A DNA stretch of 64,000 nucleotides from Mycolicibacter sinensis (GTDB lineage Bacteria; Actinomycetota; Actinomycetes; Mycobacteriales; Mycobacteriaceae). Below the pieces are notes generated by a model, which had not been told where the DNA came from, did no database searches, and was given only the letters and a program-made list of their open reading frames with translations. The DNA lies in contig NZ_LZIN01000052.1 in NCBI RefSeq assembly GCF_001667375.1, positions 1-64,000 of the forward strand, read 5' to 3'. The first letter of the stretch is position 1, and each line of letters begins with the position of its first letter. Of the stretch, positions 1 through 9,136 are shown piece after piece. A program made the translations under genes and the position numbers.

Positions 1-703
<703 letters not shown>

Positions 704-750
704 CCGGCCAGTCTACGCATGGCGACGGGTGACCACCGTATGGTCGTCGT

Positions 751-1206
751 ATGCGCGCCGAGGAGATCGCTGAGGAGTTCCCGGTGGTGTCCATCGACTC
801 CGACGCCGTGGACGCGGCCCGATTATTGGCCGAACACCGACTGCCCGGAATCGTGGTTATCGACCCCGCCGGCAAGCCGCACGCGGTGCTGCCGGCCTCA
901 CAGGTCGTGCGGTTCATCCTTCCCGGCTACGTCCAGGACGACCCGTCGCTGGCCGGAGTGCTCAGCGAGAGCGCGGCCGATCGCGCCGCGGAGAAACTGC
1001 ACGGCAAGACGGTGCGCGACGTGCTGCCCGAACACCTGCCCGAACTGCCGACCGCCGGGCCCGCCCACACCCTCATCGAAGTCGCCTCCACCATGGCCCA
1101 GCTGCGCAGCCCGCTGGTGGCCGTCGTCAAGGACGGTAAACTGCTCGGCGTGATCACCGCCTCGCGACTGCTCGCGGCAGCGCTCAAACCTGATCGGCGC
1201 GGCTGA
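751..1206 (+). CDS. CBS-domain protein (Rv2683-like)
   Basis: A 151-residue protein made of a CBS-domain pair. The first unit is near residues 10-60 (VVSIDSDAVDAARLLAEHRLPGIVVID) and the second near 90-145 (PLVAVVKDGKLLGVITASRLL). CBS pairs usually bind adenine nucleotides and regulate an attached or partner protein. This one stands alone, so its partner is unknown; the transporter that follows on the same strand is a possible candidate. A TATGGT box at 739-744 lies six bases before the ATG, suggesting a leaderless transcript. Confident of the family, not of the role. Confidence 0.85.
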   Translation: MRAEEIAEEFPVVSIDSDAVDAARLLAEHRLPGIVVIDPAGKPHAVLPASQVVRFILPGYVQDDPSLAGVLSESAADRAAEKLHGKTVRDVLPEHLPELPTAGPAHTLIEVASTMAQLRSPLVAVVKDGKLLGVITASRLLAAALKPDRRG

Positions 1207-1318
1207 TAACGTATCCATTTTCATGCGGTGTACCGGCAAGCCTGGTCGGCGTCAATGATTCCGTATCCAGGGGGTGCATGGTGGGGGTCGCGGCCGGCCG
1301 CTGTGCGGGACTGCCCCG

Positions 1319-2608
1319 ATGATCTACTTCGCGGTCGCGGTCTTCGTGATCGCCTATGGGTTCATCGCCGCCGACCGGATCAACAAGACCGTGGTGGCGC
1401 TGACCGGGGCGGCCGCGGTGGTCATCCTGCCCGTCATCTCCTCCGACGACATCTTCTACTCCCGCAAAACCGGCATCGACTGGGACGTCATCTTCCTGTT
1501 GCTGGGCATGATGATCATCGTCAGCGTGCTGCGCCAGACCGGCGTGTTCGAGTACGTCGCGATCTGGTCGGCCAAGCGGGCCAAGGGTTCCCCGCTGCGT
1601 ATCATGATCCTGCTGGTGCTGGTGACGGCTGTTGCGTCAGCACTGCTGGACAACGTCACCACGGTGCTGCTGATCGCCCCGGTCACCCTGTTGGTCTGCG
1701 ACCGACTGGAGATCAACGCCGCACCGTTTCTGATGGCCGAGGTGTTCGCGTCCAACATCGGCGGCGCCGCCACGCTGGTCGGCGATCCGCCCAACATCAT
1801 CATCGCCAGCCGAGCGGGCTTGTCGTTCAACGCCTTTCTTGTGCACATGGCGCCGATCGTGGCCATCGTCCTGGTCGTCTTCATCCTGATGCTGCCGCGG
1901 CTGTTCCCGGGATCGTTCACTGTCGACCCCGACCGGGTCGCCGACGTGATGGCGCTCGAGGAGCACGAGGCGATCCAGGACCGCCGCCTGTTGATCAAGT
2001 GCGGCCTGGTGCTGGCCGGGGTGTTCGCCGGGTTCATCGGACACTCCGCACTGAACCTGGAGCCCTCCGTGGTGGCGCTGCTCGGTGCCGGGGTGCTGAT
2101 CGTGATCTCGAAGATGGAGCGCTCGGATTATCTGTCCGGCGTCGAGTGGGAGACCCTGCTGTTCTTCGCCGGCCTGTTCGTGATGGTGGGCGCCCTGGTG
2201 GACACCGGGGCGATCGCCGCCCTGGCCAAGGGCGCCACCGAACTCACCGGCGGCAACGCCCTGCTGACCACGATGGGAATCCTGGGGGTGTCCGCGCCGG
2301 TCTCCGGCATCATCGACAACATCCCCTACGTGGCCACCATGACACCGATCGTGGCCGAGCTGAGCACCACGCTGCCCAACGATCTGCACCCCGATGCCCT
2401 GTGGTGGGCGCTGGCGCTCGGCGCCGACTTCGGCGGCAACCTGACCGCAGTGGGAGCCAGCGCCAATGTGGTGATGCTCGGCATCGCCCGCCGCGCCGGG
2501 AATCCGATCACGTTCTGGGAGTTCACCCGCAAGGGCATCGTGGTCACGGTGGTCTCGATAGCACTGGCGGCGCCGTATCTGTGGTTGCGCTACTTCGTGT
2601 TCGGTTGA
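1319..2608 (+). CDS. ArsB/NhaD-family ion transporter (Rv2684-like)
   Basis: A 429-residue integral membrane protein of the ion transporter superfamily that includes ArsB arsenite pumps and NhaD antiporters. It begins [20 protein letters not shown] and has about ten to eleven hydrophobic segments. The conserved signatures [15 protein letters not shown] and [20 protein letters not shown] in the first half, and [12 protein letters not shown] and [18 protein letters not shown] in the second half, are the paired re-entrant regions of this family. In-frame sequence continues upstream, but the ATG at 1319 gives 429 residues, the length I remember for M. tuberculosis ArsA. That name does not mean the ArsA ATPase. 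The substrate (arsenite, Na+ or another ion) cannot be read from the sequence, and no arsR or arsC lies nearby. Confidence 0.88.
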   Translation: MIYFAVAVFVIAYGFIAADRINKTVVALTGAAAVVILPVISSDDIFYSRKTGIDWDVIFLLLGMMIIVSVLRQTGVFEYVAIWSAKRAKGSPLRIMILLVLVTAVASALLDNVTTVLLIAPVTLLVCDRLEINAAPFLMAEVFASNIGGAATLVGDPPNIIIASRAGLSFNAFLVHMAPIVAIVLVVFILMLPRLFPGSFTVDPDRVADVMALEEHEAIQDRRLLIKCGLVLAGVFAGFIGHSALNLEPSVVALLGAGVLIVISKMERSDYLSGVEWETLLFFAGLFVMVGALVDTGAIAALAKGATELTGGNALLTTMGILGVSAPVSGIIDNIPYVATMTPIVAELSTTLPNDLHPDALWWALALGADFGGNLTAVGASANVVMLGIARRAGNPITFWEFTRKGIVVTVVSIALAAPYLWLRYFVFG

Positions 2609-2627
2609 CGAGGCGCCCGGTTGACGG

Positions 2628-3803
2628 CTAGCGCACCAACAGCGCCACGCACTCCACGTGGTGAGTCAGCGGAAACGCGTCGAACACCCGGATCTGCTGC
2701 ACGGCATAGCCATGCTTGCGGTACAGACCGATGTCCCGGGCGAAAGACGCTGCCTCACAACCGATGTGCACCAGGCGCGGTACGCCCGCGGCCGCCAGCG
2801 CCTCGATCACCTCGCGTCCGGCGCCGGCGCGCGGCGGGTCCAGCACCGCGACGTCGGCAGCGGTCCGCTGCGCACCCAACACCCGGCGCACCGAATCGGT
2901 CCGCACCGACACCTGCGGCAGATCGGCCAGCGCGGCCCGGGCGGCGCCGGTGGCCGCCCGCGAGGTGTCGACGCTGATCACCCGGCCGGACTCCCCCACC
3001 TCCTCAGCCAGTGCCGCGGCGAAGATCCCGGCCCCGCCGTAGAGGTCCCAGGCGGTCATGCCGACCTCCGGCGCTGCCCAGTCGGCGATCAGCGCGCTGT
3101 AGAGCGCGGCCGCGTGCCGGTGCGCCTGCCAGAACGCGGTCACCGGGATCTGCCAGCGCCGCCGGCCGACCCACTGGGTGGCGTGATAGTCGCCCTCGTG
3201 CACCTGCGGGCGATGACCCCGGCCGGTGCTCACCACGTGCCGCACGCCGTCGTCGTCGGCCACCACATGGACGTGGTCGCCGGGCCGCCAGCTCTGCTCG
3301 GCCAGTCCCGTGATCATCCCGGCGGGCAACTGGCCGCACCGCAGATCGGTGACCAACTCCTCGCTGTGATACCGGTGAAACCCGGCCCGCCCGTCGGCGC
3401 CGACCTCCAGCCGGACCCGGCTGCGCCAGCCAGTCGGACCGCCCTCGCCCACCGGTTCGGCCTCGCCCTGCCAGTCGTAGCCGCCGAGCCGTGCCAACTG
3501 GTTGGAGACCACTTCGCCCTTGAGCGCACGGGCCGCGGCCGGATCGGCGAACGCCAGGTCGCAACAGCCGGCACCGTCGACGCCGGCGATCGGGCACAGG
3601 GAGGCGACCCGGCCGTCCGCCGGTTCGAGCACCTCGACACATTCGGCGTGCCAGTACGATCCGCGCTCCGCGGTGATCCGCGCCCGCACCCGCTCGCCGG
3701 GCAGGGCGTAACGCACGAAGACCACCCGGCCGTCATGGCGGGCCACACAACTGCCGCCATTCGCGGGCGCGTCGGTGACGAGGGTCAGCTCCTGGTCGCT
3801 CAC
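2628..3803 (-). CDS. TrmA/RumA-family RNA 5-methyluridine methyltransferase
   Basis: A class I SAM-dependent methyltransferase of 391 residues that probably methylates uridine C5 in tRNA or rRNA. An N-terminal TRAM-like RNA-binding domain (GRVVFVRYALPGERVRARI, residues 25-45) is followed by the methyltransferase fold with AWDLYGGAGIFAAAL (SAM motif I), VAVLDPPRAGAG (motif IV) and HIGCEAASFARD, which places the catalytic Cys as in TrmA/RlmD. The GTG start at 3803 overlaps the stop of the upstream permease by four bases (GTGA), so translation is probably coupled. Orthologous in position to Rv2689c. Which RNA is modified is not determined. Confidence 0.88.
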   Translation of the reverse strand: MSDQELTLVTDAPANGGSCVARHDGRVVFVRYALPGERVRARITAERGSYWHAECVEVLEPADGRVASLCPIAGVDGAGCCDLAFADPAAARALKGEVVSNQLARLGGYDWQGEAEPVGEGGPTGWRSRVRLEVGADGRAGFHRYHSEELVTDLRCGQLPAGMITGLAEQSWRPGDHVHVVADDDGVRHVVSTGRGHRPQVHEGDYHATQWVGRRRWQIPVTAFWQAHRHAAALYSALIADWAAPEVGMTAWDLYGGAGIFAAALAEEVGESGRVISVDTSRAATGAARAALADLPQVSVRTDSVRRVLGAQRTAADVAVLDPPRAGAGREVIEALAAAGVPRLVHIGCEAASFARDIGLYRKHGYAVQQIRVFDAFPLTHHVECVALLVR

Positions 3804-5797
3804 TCCAGAAATCCTCGCCGGGTATCACCGGGGGCGTGGTGCGGCGCCAGCACCTTGCGCCGTTCCGAGGAGTTGAGCTGCCAGGGCACCGAGGTCACCA
3901 TCACCTGCGGCATGAACAGCAGCCGGGTCTTGAGCCGTAACGCACTCTGGTTGTGCAGCACCTGTTCCCACCAGTGCCCCACCACATATTCGGGGATGTA
4001 GACGGTCACCACGGTGCGCGGCGACTCCTTGTTGATGCGTCTGACATAGTCGAGCACCGGCCGGGTGACCTCACGGTAGGGCGAGGCGATCACCTTGAGC
4101 GGCACGGTGATATCACTGTCCTCCCATTCGCGGACCAAAGCGCGGGTCTCGATGTCGTCGACGTTGACGGTGATCGCCTCCAGGGTGTCCGGGCGCGTCG
4201 CCCGCGCGTAGGCCAGCGCGCGGCGGGTGGGCAGGTGCAGCTTGGAGACCAGCACCAAGGCGTGGTTGCGGCTGGGCAGCACCGCCTGATCGTCAAGGGC
4301 GGCAGACTGTTCGGCCAGCTCCTGGGCGACGGCGTCGTAGTGGCGGCGGATCATCTTCATCATGGCGAACAGCACCGACATCGCCACGATCGCGATCCAG
4401 GCGCCGGCCGCGAACTTGGTGACGACCACCACGATCAACACCGTCCCGGTGGCCAAGAAGCCGATGGTGTTGACCACTCGGGAGCGCATCATCTTGACCC
4501 GCGCCGCACGGTCGTTTTCGGTGCGCAGCAATCGGTTCCAGTGCCGGACCATGCCGATCTGGCTCAGCGTGAACGAGACGAACACCCCGACGATGTAGAG
4601 CTGGATCAGTGCGGTGACCTCGGCGCCGAACGCCACGATGAAGGCGATGGCCACCACCGCCAGGAACACGATTCCGTTGGAGAACGCCAGCCGGTCGCCG
4701 CGGGTGTGCAGCTGACGTGGCAGATACCGGTCCTGCGCCAGTATCGAACCCAGCACCGGGAAGCCGTTGAACGCGGTGTTGGCGGCCAGCGCCAGAATCA
4801 GCGCGGTTACGCCGGCGATGATCCACAATCCGGGCGGGAAGCCGCGGAACACCGTCTCGGCCAGTTGCGCCAACAGCGTCTTCTGGTCGTAGTCGGCCGG
4901 CGCCCCGATCAGTTGTTCGTGCGGGCGCGCGGCGATCTTCACCCCGGTCTCCCTCGCCAGCACGATGATGCCCATCATCATGGACACCGCGATGACGCCC
5001 AGCATCAACAGCGTGGTGGCCGCATTGCGCGACTTGGGTTTGCGGAACGCCGGCACACCGTTGCTGATCGCCTCCACCCCGGTCAGCGCCGCACAGCCCG
5101 ACGAGAACGACTTCGCCACCAGGAACACCAGGGCCACGCCGACCACCTCACCGTGCGCCGAGTGGATCTTGAACGCTGCCGATTCGGCTTGCAGCGGATG
5201 GTCCAGCACGAAGATCTGGAACAGCCCCCAGCCCAGCATCGCGAAGACTCCGATCATGAACGCGTACGTAGGGACCGCGAACGCGGTGCCGGATTCGCGG
5301 ATGCCGCGCAGGTTGGTCGCGGCCACCACGGCGACGGTCCCCACCGCGAACGCCACCTTGTGATCGGCGATGAACGGAATCGCCGAACCGATGTTGGCGA
5401 CTCCCGCTGAGATCGAGACTGCGACGGTCAGAACATAATCCACCATCAGCGCGCTTGCCACGGTCAGGCCCGCCGTGCCCCCCAGGTTGGTGGTGACCAC
5501 TTCGTAGTCGCCGCCGCCGGAGGGGTAGGCGTGCACGTTCTGGCGGTAGGAGGCCACCACCGTGATGAACACGAACGCCACCGCCAGGCCGACCCACGGC
5601 GTCAACCGGTAGGCCGCGATGCCCGCCACCGACAAGACCAGGAAGACCTCTTCGGGGCCGTAGGCCACCGAGGACAGCGCGTCGGAGGCGAACACCGGCA
5701 GCGCGACGCGTTTGGGCAACAGCGTGTGACTGAGCCGATCGCTGCGAAACGGCCGGCCCAGAAGCAGCCGCCGAGCAGCGGTGGAAAAATTCGACAC
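3800..5797 (-). CDS. APC-superfamily permease, KimA-like potassium transporter candidate (Rv2690c-like)
   Basis: About 665 residues. There are some twelve hydrophobic segments in the first ~480 residues, then a soluble C-terminal domain of ~180 residues (RALAYARATRPDTLEAITV, YVRRINKESPRTVVTVYIPE). The start region PKRVALPVFASDALSSVAYG is the pattern of the KimA/YdaO branch of the APC superfamily, whose Bacillus member is a K+/H+ symporter. Older annotation would call it an amino-acid permease. The divergent neighbours are two TrkA-type RCK proteins, which supports potassium as substrate (inference). The frame stays open upstream of 5797 and overlaps the trkA start, so the GTG at 5797 (VSNFSTAARRLLLG) was chosen; it gives a length close to the M. 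tuberculosis orthologue. Confidence 0.82.
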   Translation of the reverse strand: MSNFSTAARRLLLGRPFRSDRLSHTLLPKRVALPVFASDALSSVAYGPEEVFLVLSVAGIAAYRLTPWVGLAVAFVFITVVASYRQNVHAYPSGGGDYEVVTTNLGGTAGLTVASALMVDYVLTVAVSISAGVANIGSAIPFIADHKVAFAVGTVAVVAATNLRGIRESGTAFAVPTYAFMIGVFAMLGWGLFQIFVLDHPLQAESAAFKIHSAHGEVVGVALVFLVAKSFSSGCAALTGVEAISNGVPAFRKPKSRNAATTLLMLGVIAVSMMMGIIVLARETGVKIAARPHEQLIGAPADYDQKTLLAQLAETVFRGFPPGLWIIAGVTALILALAANTAFNGFPVLGSILAQDRYLPRQLHTRGDRLAFSNGIVFLAVVAIAFIVAFGAEVTALIQLYIVGVFVSFTLSQIGMVRHWNRLLRTENDRAARVKMMRSRVVNTIGFLATGTVLIVVVVTKFAAGAWIAIVAMSVLFAMMKMIRRHYDAVAQELAEQSAALDDQAVLPSRNHALVLVSKLHLPTRRALAYARATRPDTLEAITVNVDDIETRALVREWEDSDITVPLKVIASPYREVTRPVLDYVRRINKESPRTVVTVYIPEYVVGHWWEQVLHNQSALRLKTRLLFMPQVMVTSVPWQLNSSERRKVLAPHHAPGDTRRGFLE

Positions 5798-5894
5798 GAG
5801 AGCCAAGGGTAAGCCAGGGCGGCTCTGGCGGTAGCGTTCACCGAATACGGGCACTACTGCGGGCGACAGCCAGCCGAAACCAGCCGAAAGGACC

Positions 5895-6572
5895 GTGCAG
5901 GTGCGGGTAGTTGTGATGGGGTGCGGCCGGGTGGGGGCCTCGGTTGCAGACGGGCTGTCCCGGATCGGCCACGAGGTCGCCATCATCGACCGTGACACCA
6001 CCGCGTTCAACCGGCTCAGCCCGGAGTTCAGCGGCGAGCGGGTGCTGGGCATGGGCTTCGACCGCGACGTGCTGCTGCGCGCCGGCATCGAGGAGGCTGG
6101 GGCGTTCGCCGCGGTGTCCTCGGGTGACAACTCCAACATCATCGCCGCGCGACTGGCGCGCGAGACGTTCGGTGTGGCCCGGGTGGTCGCACGTATCTAT
6201 GACGCCAAGCGGGCCGCGGTCTACGAACGGCTCGGCATTCCCACCATCGCCACCGTGCCCTGGACCACCGACCGACTGCTCGACGCCCTGACCCGCGAGA
6301 GCGAGACCACCAAGTGGCGCGACCCGACCGGCACCGTCGCGGTGGCCGAGGTCGTGCTGCACGAGGCCTGGATCGGCCGCCCGGTCACCGACCTGGAGGC
6401 CGCCGTCAACGCCCGCGTGGCGTTCTTGATCCGGTTCGGCACCGGCATCCTGCCCGAGTCCAAGACCGTCATCCAGGCCAGCGACCAGGTGTACATCGTC
6501 GCGGTGTCGGGCCGTGTCGCCGAGGCGATCCCGATCGCCGCGCTGCCGCCCAGCGAGGACCTGGACCAATGA
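5895..6572 (+). CDS. trkA: TrkA-type RCK potassium regulatory protein
   Basis: A 225-residue cytoplasmic protein with an N-terminal Rossmann RCK_N domain (VVVMGCGRVGASVADGL, then IIDRD) that binds NAD(H) or adenine nucleotide, and a C-terminal RCK_C domain (VTDLEAAVNARVAFLIRFG). It corresponds to CeoB (Rv2691), a peripheral subunit of potassium uptake. The GTG start at 5895 has an AAAGGA ribosome site just upstream. No integral TrkH/TrkG subunit is present nearby; the divergently transcribed APC permease is the likely membrane partner. The second RCK gene follows. Confidence 0.9.
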   Translation: MQVRVVVMGCGRVGASVADGLSRIGHEVAIIDRDTTAFNRLSPEFSGERVLGMGFDRDVLLRAGIEEAGAFAAVSSGDNSNIIAARLARETFGVARVVARIYDAKRAAVYERLGIPTIATVPWTTDRLLDALTRESETTKWRDPTGTVAVAEVVLHEAWIGRPVTDLEAAVNARVAFLIRFGTGILPESKTVIQASDQVYIVAVSGRVAEAIPIAALPPSEDLDQ

Positions 6573-6639
6573 AACGCGTCGTCGACGAAGACGCTGGCGG
6601 AGCCTGCGGAGCCAGGGTTGAGGAGCGGCGCCAATGAAA
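6566..6639 (+). repeat. Candidate 65-bp insertion flanked by 9-bp direct repeats between trkA and trkB
   Basis: CCAATGAAA occurs at 6566-6574, spanning the trkA stop, and again at 6631-6639, spanning the trkB start. Between them lie 56 bases with no apparent gene. Removing one repeat plus the 56 bases would leave an ATGA overlap of trkA stop and trkB start, the arrangement used by many gene pairs in this window. The 9-bp repeat therefore looks like a target-site duplication around a small inserted element. The element has no ORF and no clear terminal inverted repeats. Confidence 0.5.
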
Positions 6640-7296
6640 GTCGCGGTGGCCGGGGCCGGGGCCGTCGGCCGGTCGATCGCCCGGGAACTGCTCGACAGTG
6701 ACCACCAGGTGACGCTGATCGAGCGCAACCCGGAGCACATCGACGTCGAGGACATCGCCGATGCCCAGTGGCATCTGGGGGACGCCTGCGAGCTGACCCT
6801 GCTGGAGTCGGTGCACCTGGAGGACTTCGACGTCGTAATCGCCGCCACCGGCGACGACAAGGCCAATGTGGTGCTCTCGCTGCTGGCCAAGACCGAGTTC
6901 GCGGTGCCCCGGGTGGTCGCCCGGGTCAACGACCCCCGCAACGAGTGGCTGTTCACCGACGCCTGGGGGGTGGACGTGGCGGTGTCCACGCCGCGGATGC
7001 TGGCCTCGCTGGTCGAGGAAGCCGTCGCGGTCGGGGATCTGGTGCAGCTCATGGAGTTCCGCAAGGGCCAGGCCAGCCTGCTGGAGATCACGCTGCCCGA
7101 CGACACCCCGTGGGGCGGCAAGCCGGTACGCAAGCTGTCGCTGCCTCGCGACGCTGCACTGGTGACGATCCTGCGCGGGCCGCGGGTGATCGTGCCCCAG
7201 GACGACGAGCCCCTCGAGGGCGGCGACGAGTTGCTGTTCGTCGCGTCGAGCGGGGTCGAGGACGAGCTGCGCCAGCTGCTGTTACCCGCGCACTGA
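6634..7296 (+). CDS. trkB: TrkA-type RCK potassium regulatory protein, second copy
   Basis: A 220-residue RCK protein corresponding to CeoC (Rv2692). It begins MKVAVAGAGAVGRSIARELL with a clear dinucleotide-binding glycine loop, then VTLIERNPEHIDVEDIADAQ with the acidic residue after beta-2. The C-terminal RCK_C domain (LLEITLPDDTPWGGKPVRKL to GGDELLFVASSG) probably senses a small ligand. With trkA it forms a two-gene unit that in M. tuberculosis is linked to potassium homeostasis. It is somewhat separated from trkA by the small insertion at 6575-6630. Confidence 0.9.
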   Translation: MKVAVAGAGAVGRSIARELLDSDHQVTLIERNPEHIDVEDIADAQWHLGDACELTLLESVHLEDFDVVIAATGDDKANVVLSLLAKTEFAVPRVVARVNDPRNEWLFTDAWGVDVAVSTPRMLASLVEEAVAVGDLVQLMEFRKGQASLLEITLPDDTPWGGKPVRKLSLPRDAALVTILRGPRVIVPQDDEPLEGGDELLFVASSGVEDELRQLLLPAH

Positions 7297-7950
7297 CCGC
7301 GGTTCGCGGCCGTCTGCCGCGTCGGCGTCGGACCGCGAATCCAGCGCCCGCTGCACGTATTTGACCGCCAGATAGGTCACTAGGGCAGCCAGCGCGGTCA
7401 GCGGCCAACCCATCGCGATGCGCGCCACCCCCAGCCAGCCGGTCTGGTCGGCGTTGTAGAGCAACCGCTGCACCACAAAGCGGGACCCGAACACCAGCAC
7501 CCAGGTCAGCGTCGCCGCGTCGTAGGCGTAGATCGCCGCCCGCAGCTCTCGCCAGGCCAGGCCCTGGCCGCTGGCCCAACTCCAGATGTAGCCGACCACC
7601 GGGCGGCGGATCAGGATGGAGCCGGCGAACACCACCGCCCACACCAGCGATGTCCAGATCCCGAGCAGGAAGTAGCCCTTGGAGTCACCCATCAGATATG
7701 CGATCAGGGCGCACACGGCCACCCCGAAGAATCCCGAGACGGCCGGCTGGGTGGATTCCCGGCGGATCAGTCGCCACGCCAGCACCGCCGCAGCGGTGCC
7801 CAGCGCCGCCATGACGGCAATCCGCAGCCCGAAGAGGCTGGAGGCCGGCACGAACACCACGATCGGCAACGACGAGTAGATCACGCCGGCCGCCCCGCCG
7901 ATCTGGTCCAGCAGCCGCTGTGGCCCCTGGGGGCCGAAGTCGTCGGTCAT
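7282..7950 (-). CDS. DUF3159 integral membrane protein (Rv2693c-like)
   Basis: About 222 residues with some six hydrophobic helices (SSLPIVVFVPASSLFGLRIA, WRLIRRESTQPAVSGFFGVA, LLGIWTSLVWAVVFAGSILI). It matches the actinobacterial DUF3159 family, whose function is unknown. The ATG at 7950 gives the usual length. A GTG at 7983 would instead overlap the stop of the upstream OB-fold gene by four bases (GTGA) and add eleven residues; that start is equally possible. Its 3' end overlaps the trkB 3' end by 15 bases on the opposite strand. Confidence 0.8.
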   Translation of the reverse strand: MTDDFGPQGPQRLLDQIGGAAGVIYSSLPIVVFVPASSLFGLRIAVMAALGTAAAVLAWRLIRRESTQPAVSGFFGVAVCALIAYLMGDSKGYFLLGIWTSLVWAVVFAGSILIRRPVVGYIWSWASGQGLAWRELRAAIYAYDAATLTWVLVFGSRFVVQRLLYNADQTGWLGVARIAMGWPLTALAALVTYLAVKYVQRALDSRSDADAADGREPRSVRG

Positions 7951-7979
7951 CACTGCTGCGGGCCGATAATCCCCGGCGC

Positions 7980-8351
7980 TCACTGCTGAATTTCGTAGTG
8001 CGGGTTGTAGATGGCCTTGGAGCCGCTTTCGAGTTTTCCGACCCGGCCGTGCACCCGCAGGGTGCGGCCCGAGTCGATTCCGGGAATGCGGCGCTGCCCC
8101 AGCCACACCAGCGTCACCGTGTCGGTCCCGTCGAACAGCTCGGCGCGGACCCCGCCCACGCACCCCTTGGCGTTGGCTTCCACGCTGCGCAGCACGCCGA
8201 CCATGGTGACCTCTTGGCCGCGTTCGCAGTCGATGGCACGCTGGGCGCCGGTGCTGAGCGCCTCGTCGGACAACTCCTCGACGTCGCGCAGCTCAGGATC
8301 TTCCGTCAGTCTCCGAGTCAGCCGGCGCAGGTAACCCTTCGGCGCAGCCAT
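7980..8351 (-). CDS. OB-fold nucleic-acid-binding protein (Rv2694c-like)
   Basis: A 123-residue protein. Residues ~45-120 form an OB-fold of the tRNA-anticodon/RecG wedge type: GQEVTMVGVLRSVEANAKG, VRAELFDGTDTVTLVWLGQR and RTLRVHGRVGKLESGSKAIY. The basic N-terminus (APKGYLRRLTRRLT) fits nucleic-acid contact. It is upstream of and probably co-transcribed with the DUF3159 gene. Specific role unknown. Confidence 0.82.
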   Translation of the reverse strand: MAAPKGYLRRLTRRLTEDPELRDVEELSDEALSTGAQRAIDCERGQEVTMVGVLRSVEANAKGCVGGVRAELFDGTDTVTLVWLGQRRIPGIDSGRTLRVHGRVGKLESGSKAIYNPHYEIQQ

Positions 8352-8431
8352 GCCCTCTCCCTCAAGTGTGTGCGTCCGCTAGGGTAGACCTGTTGATTAC
8401 CCAATGCCACACGACCCGGCAGGATCAAGGG

Positions 8432-9133
8432 GTGGCATTTGATTTGCACGGTGTGACGGCCGTCCTGCTGCCGGGAACCGGATCCGACGAGGACTACGTC
8501 CGCCGGGCGTTCGAGGCGCCGTTGCAGCAGGTGGGCGCCGAATTGATTGCGCACCGTCCGCAACCGGACCGTCTCGTCGAGGGTTATCTCGCGGCGCTGG
8601 ACGCCGCGGCCCGATCCGGCCCGATCGTCGTCGGGGGCGTGTCGATCGGCGCGGCGGTGGCCACCGCGTGGGCGCTGCGCCATCCGGGGCAGGTGGTCGC
8701 GGTGTTGGCCGCACTGCCCGCCTGGACCGGCTCGCCCGGCGCCGCGCCGGCCGCCCATGCCGCCCGCTACAGCGCCGAGCAGCTGCGCCGTGACGGGCTG
8801 CCGGCGGTGGTGGCCGAGCTGCGGGCGACCAGCCCGGCCTGGCTCGCCGACGAGCTGACCCGCTCCTGGACCGCTCAGTGGCCGCTGCTGCCCGACGCCC
8901 TGGAGCAGGCGGCGGCCTATGTCGCCCCGACCCGCGCCGAGCTGGCCACCCTGGCGGCGCCGATGGGGGTCACCGCAGCCGTCGACGACGCGGTGCACCC
9001 GTTGCAGGCCGCCACGGAATGGGTGGCCGTCGCCCCGCGGGCGGCGCTGTGCACCGTGACCCTCGAACAGATCGGCGCCGACCCGTCCGCGTTGGGCACC
9101 GCCTGCCTGACGGCGCTGGGCGAAACCTATTAG
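8432..9133 (+). CDS. Alpha/beta-hydrolase-like protein (Rv2695-like)
   Basis: A 233-residue cytoplasmic protein with an alpha/beta-hydrolase outline. There is a glycine-rich oxyanion loop near the start (AVLLPGTGSDEDY), a nucleophile-elbow-like GGVSIGAAVA at about residues 69-78 with Ser as candidate nucleophile, and a conserved late His (DDAVHPLQAA) that could complete the triad. No substrate can be inferred. The GTG start at 8432 has AGGA seven bases upstream. Position and length match Rv2695. Confidence 0.75.
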   Translation: MAFDLHGVTAVLLPGTGSDEDYVRRAFEAPLQQVGAELIAHRPQPDRLVEGYLAALDAAARSGPIVVGGVSIGAAVATAWALRHPGQVVAVLAALPAWTGSPGAAPAAHAARYSAEQLRRDGLPAVVAELRATSPAWLADELTRSWTAQWPLLPDALEQAAAYVAPTRAELATLAAPMGVTAAVDDAVHPLQAATEWVAVAPRAALCTVTLEQIGADPSALGTACLTALGETY

Positions 9134-9136
9134 TCA

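Noticed and set aside
3953-5410. A 485-codon plus-strand frame antisense to the permease
   Set aside because: The permease frame has proper membrane helices and family motifs; the antisense product is rich in His, Gln, Arg and Asp, the usual shadow composition.
5798-6142. N-terminal extension of the permease frame to 780 residues
   Set aside because: It would overlap the trkA coding start, is low-complexity Ser/Arg/Pro, and exceeds the family length.
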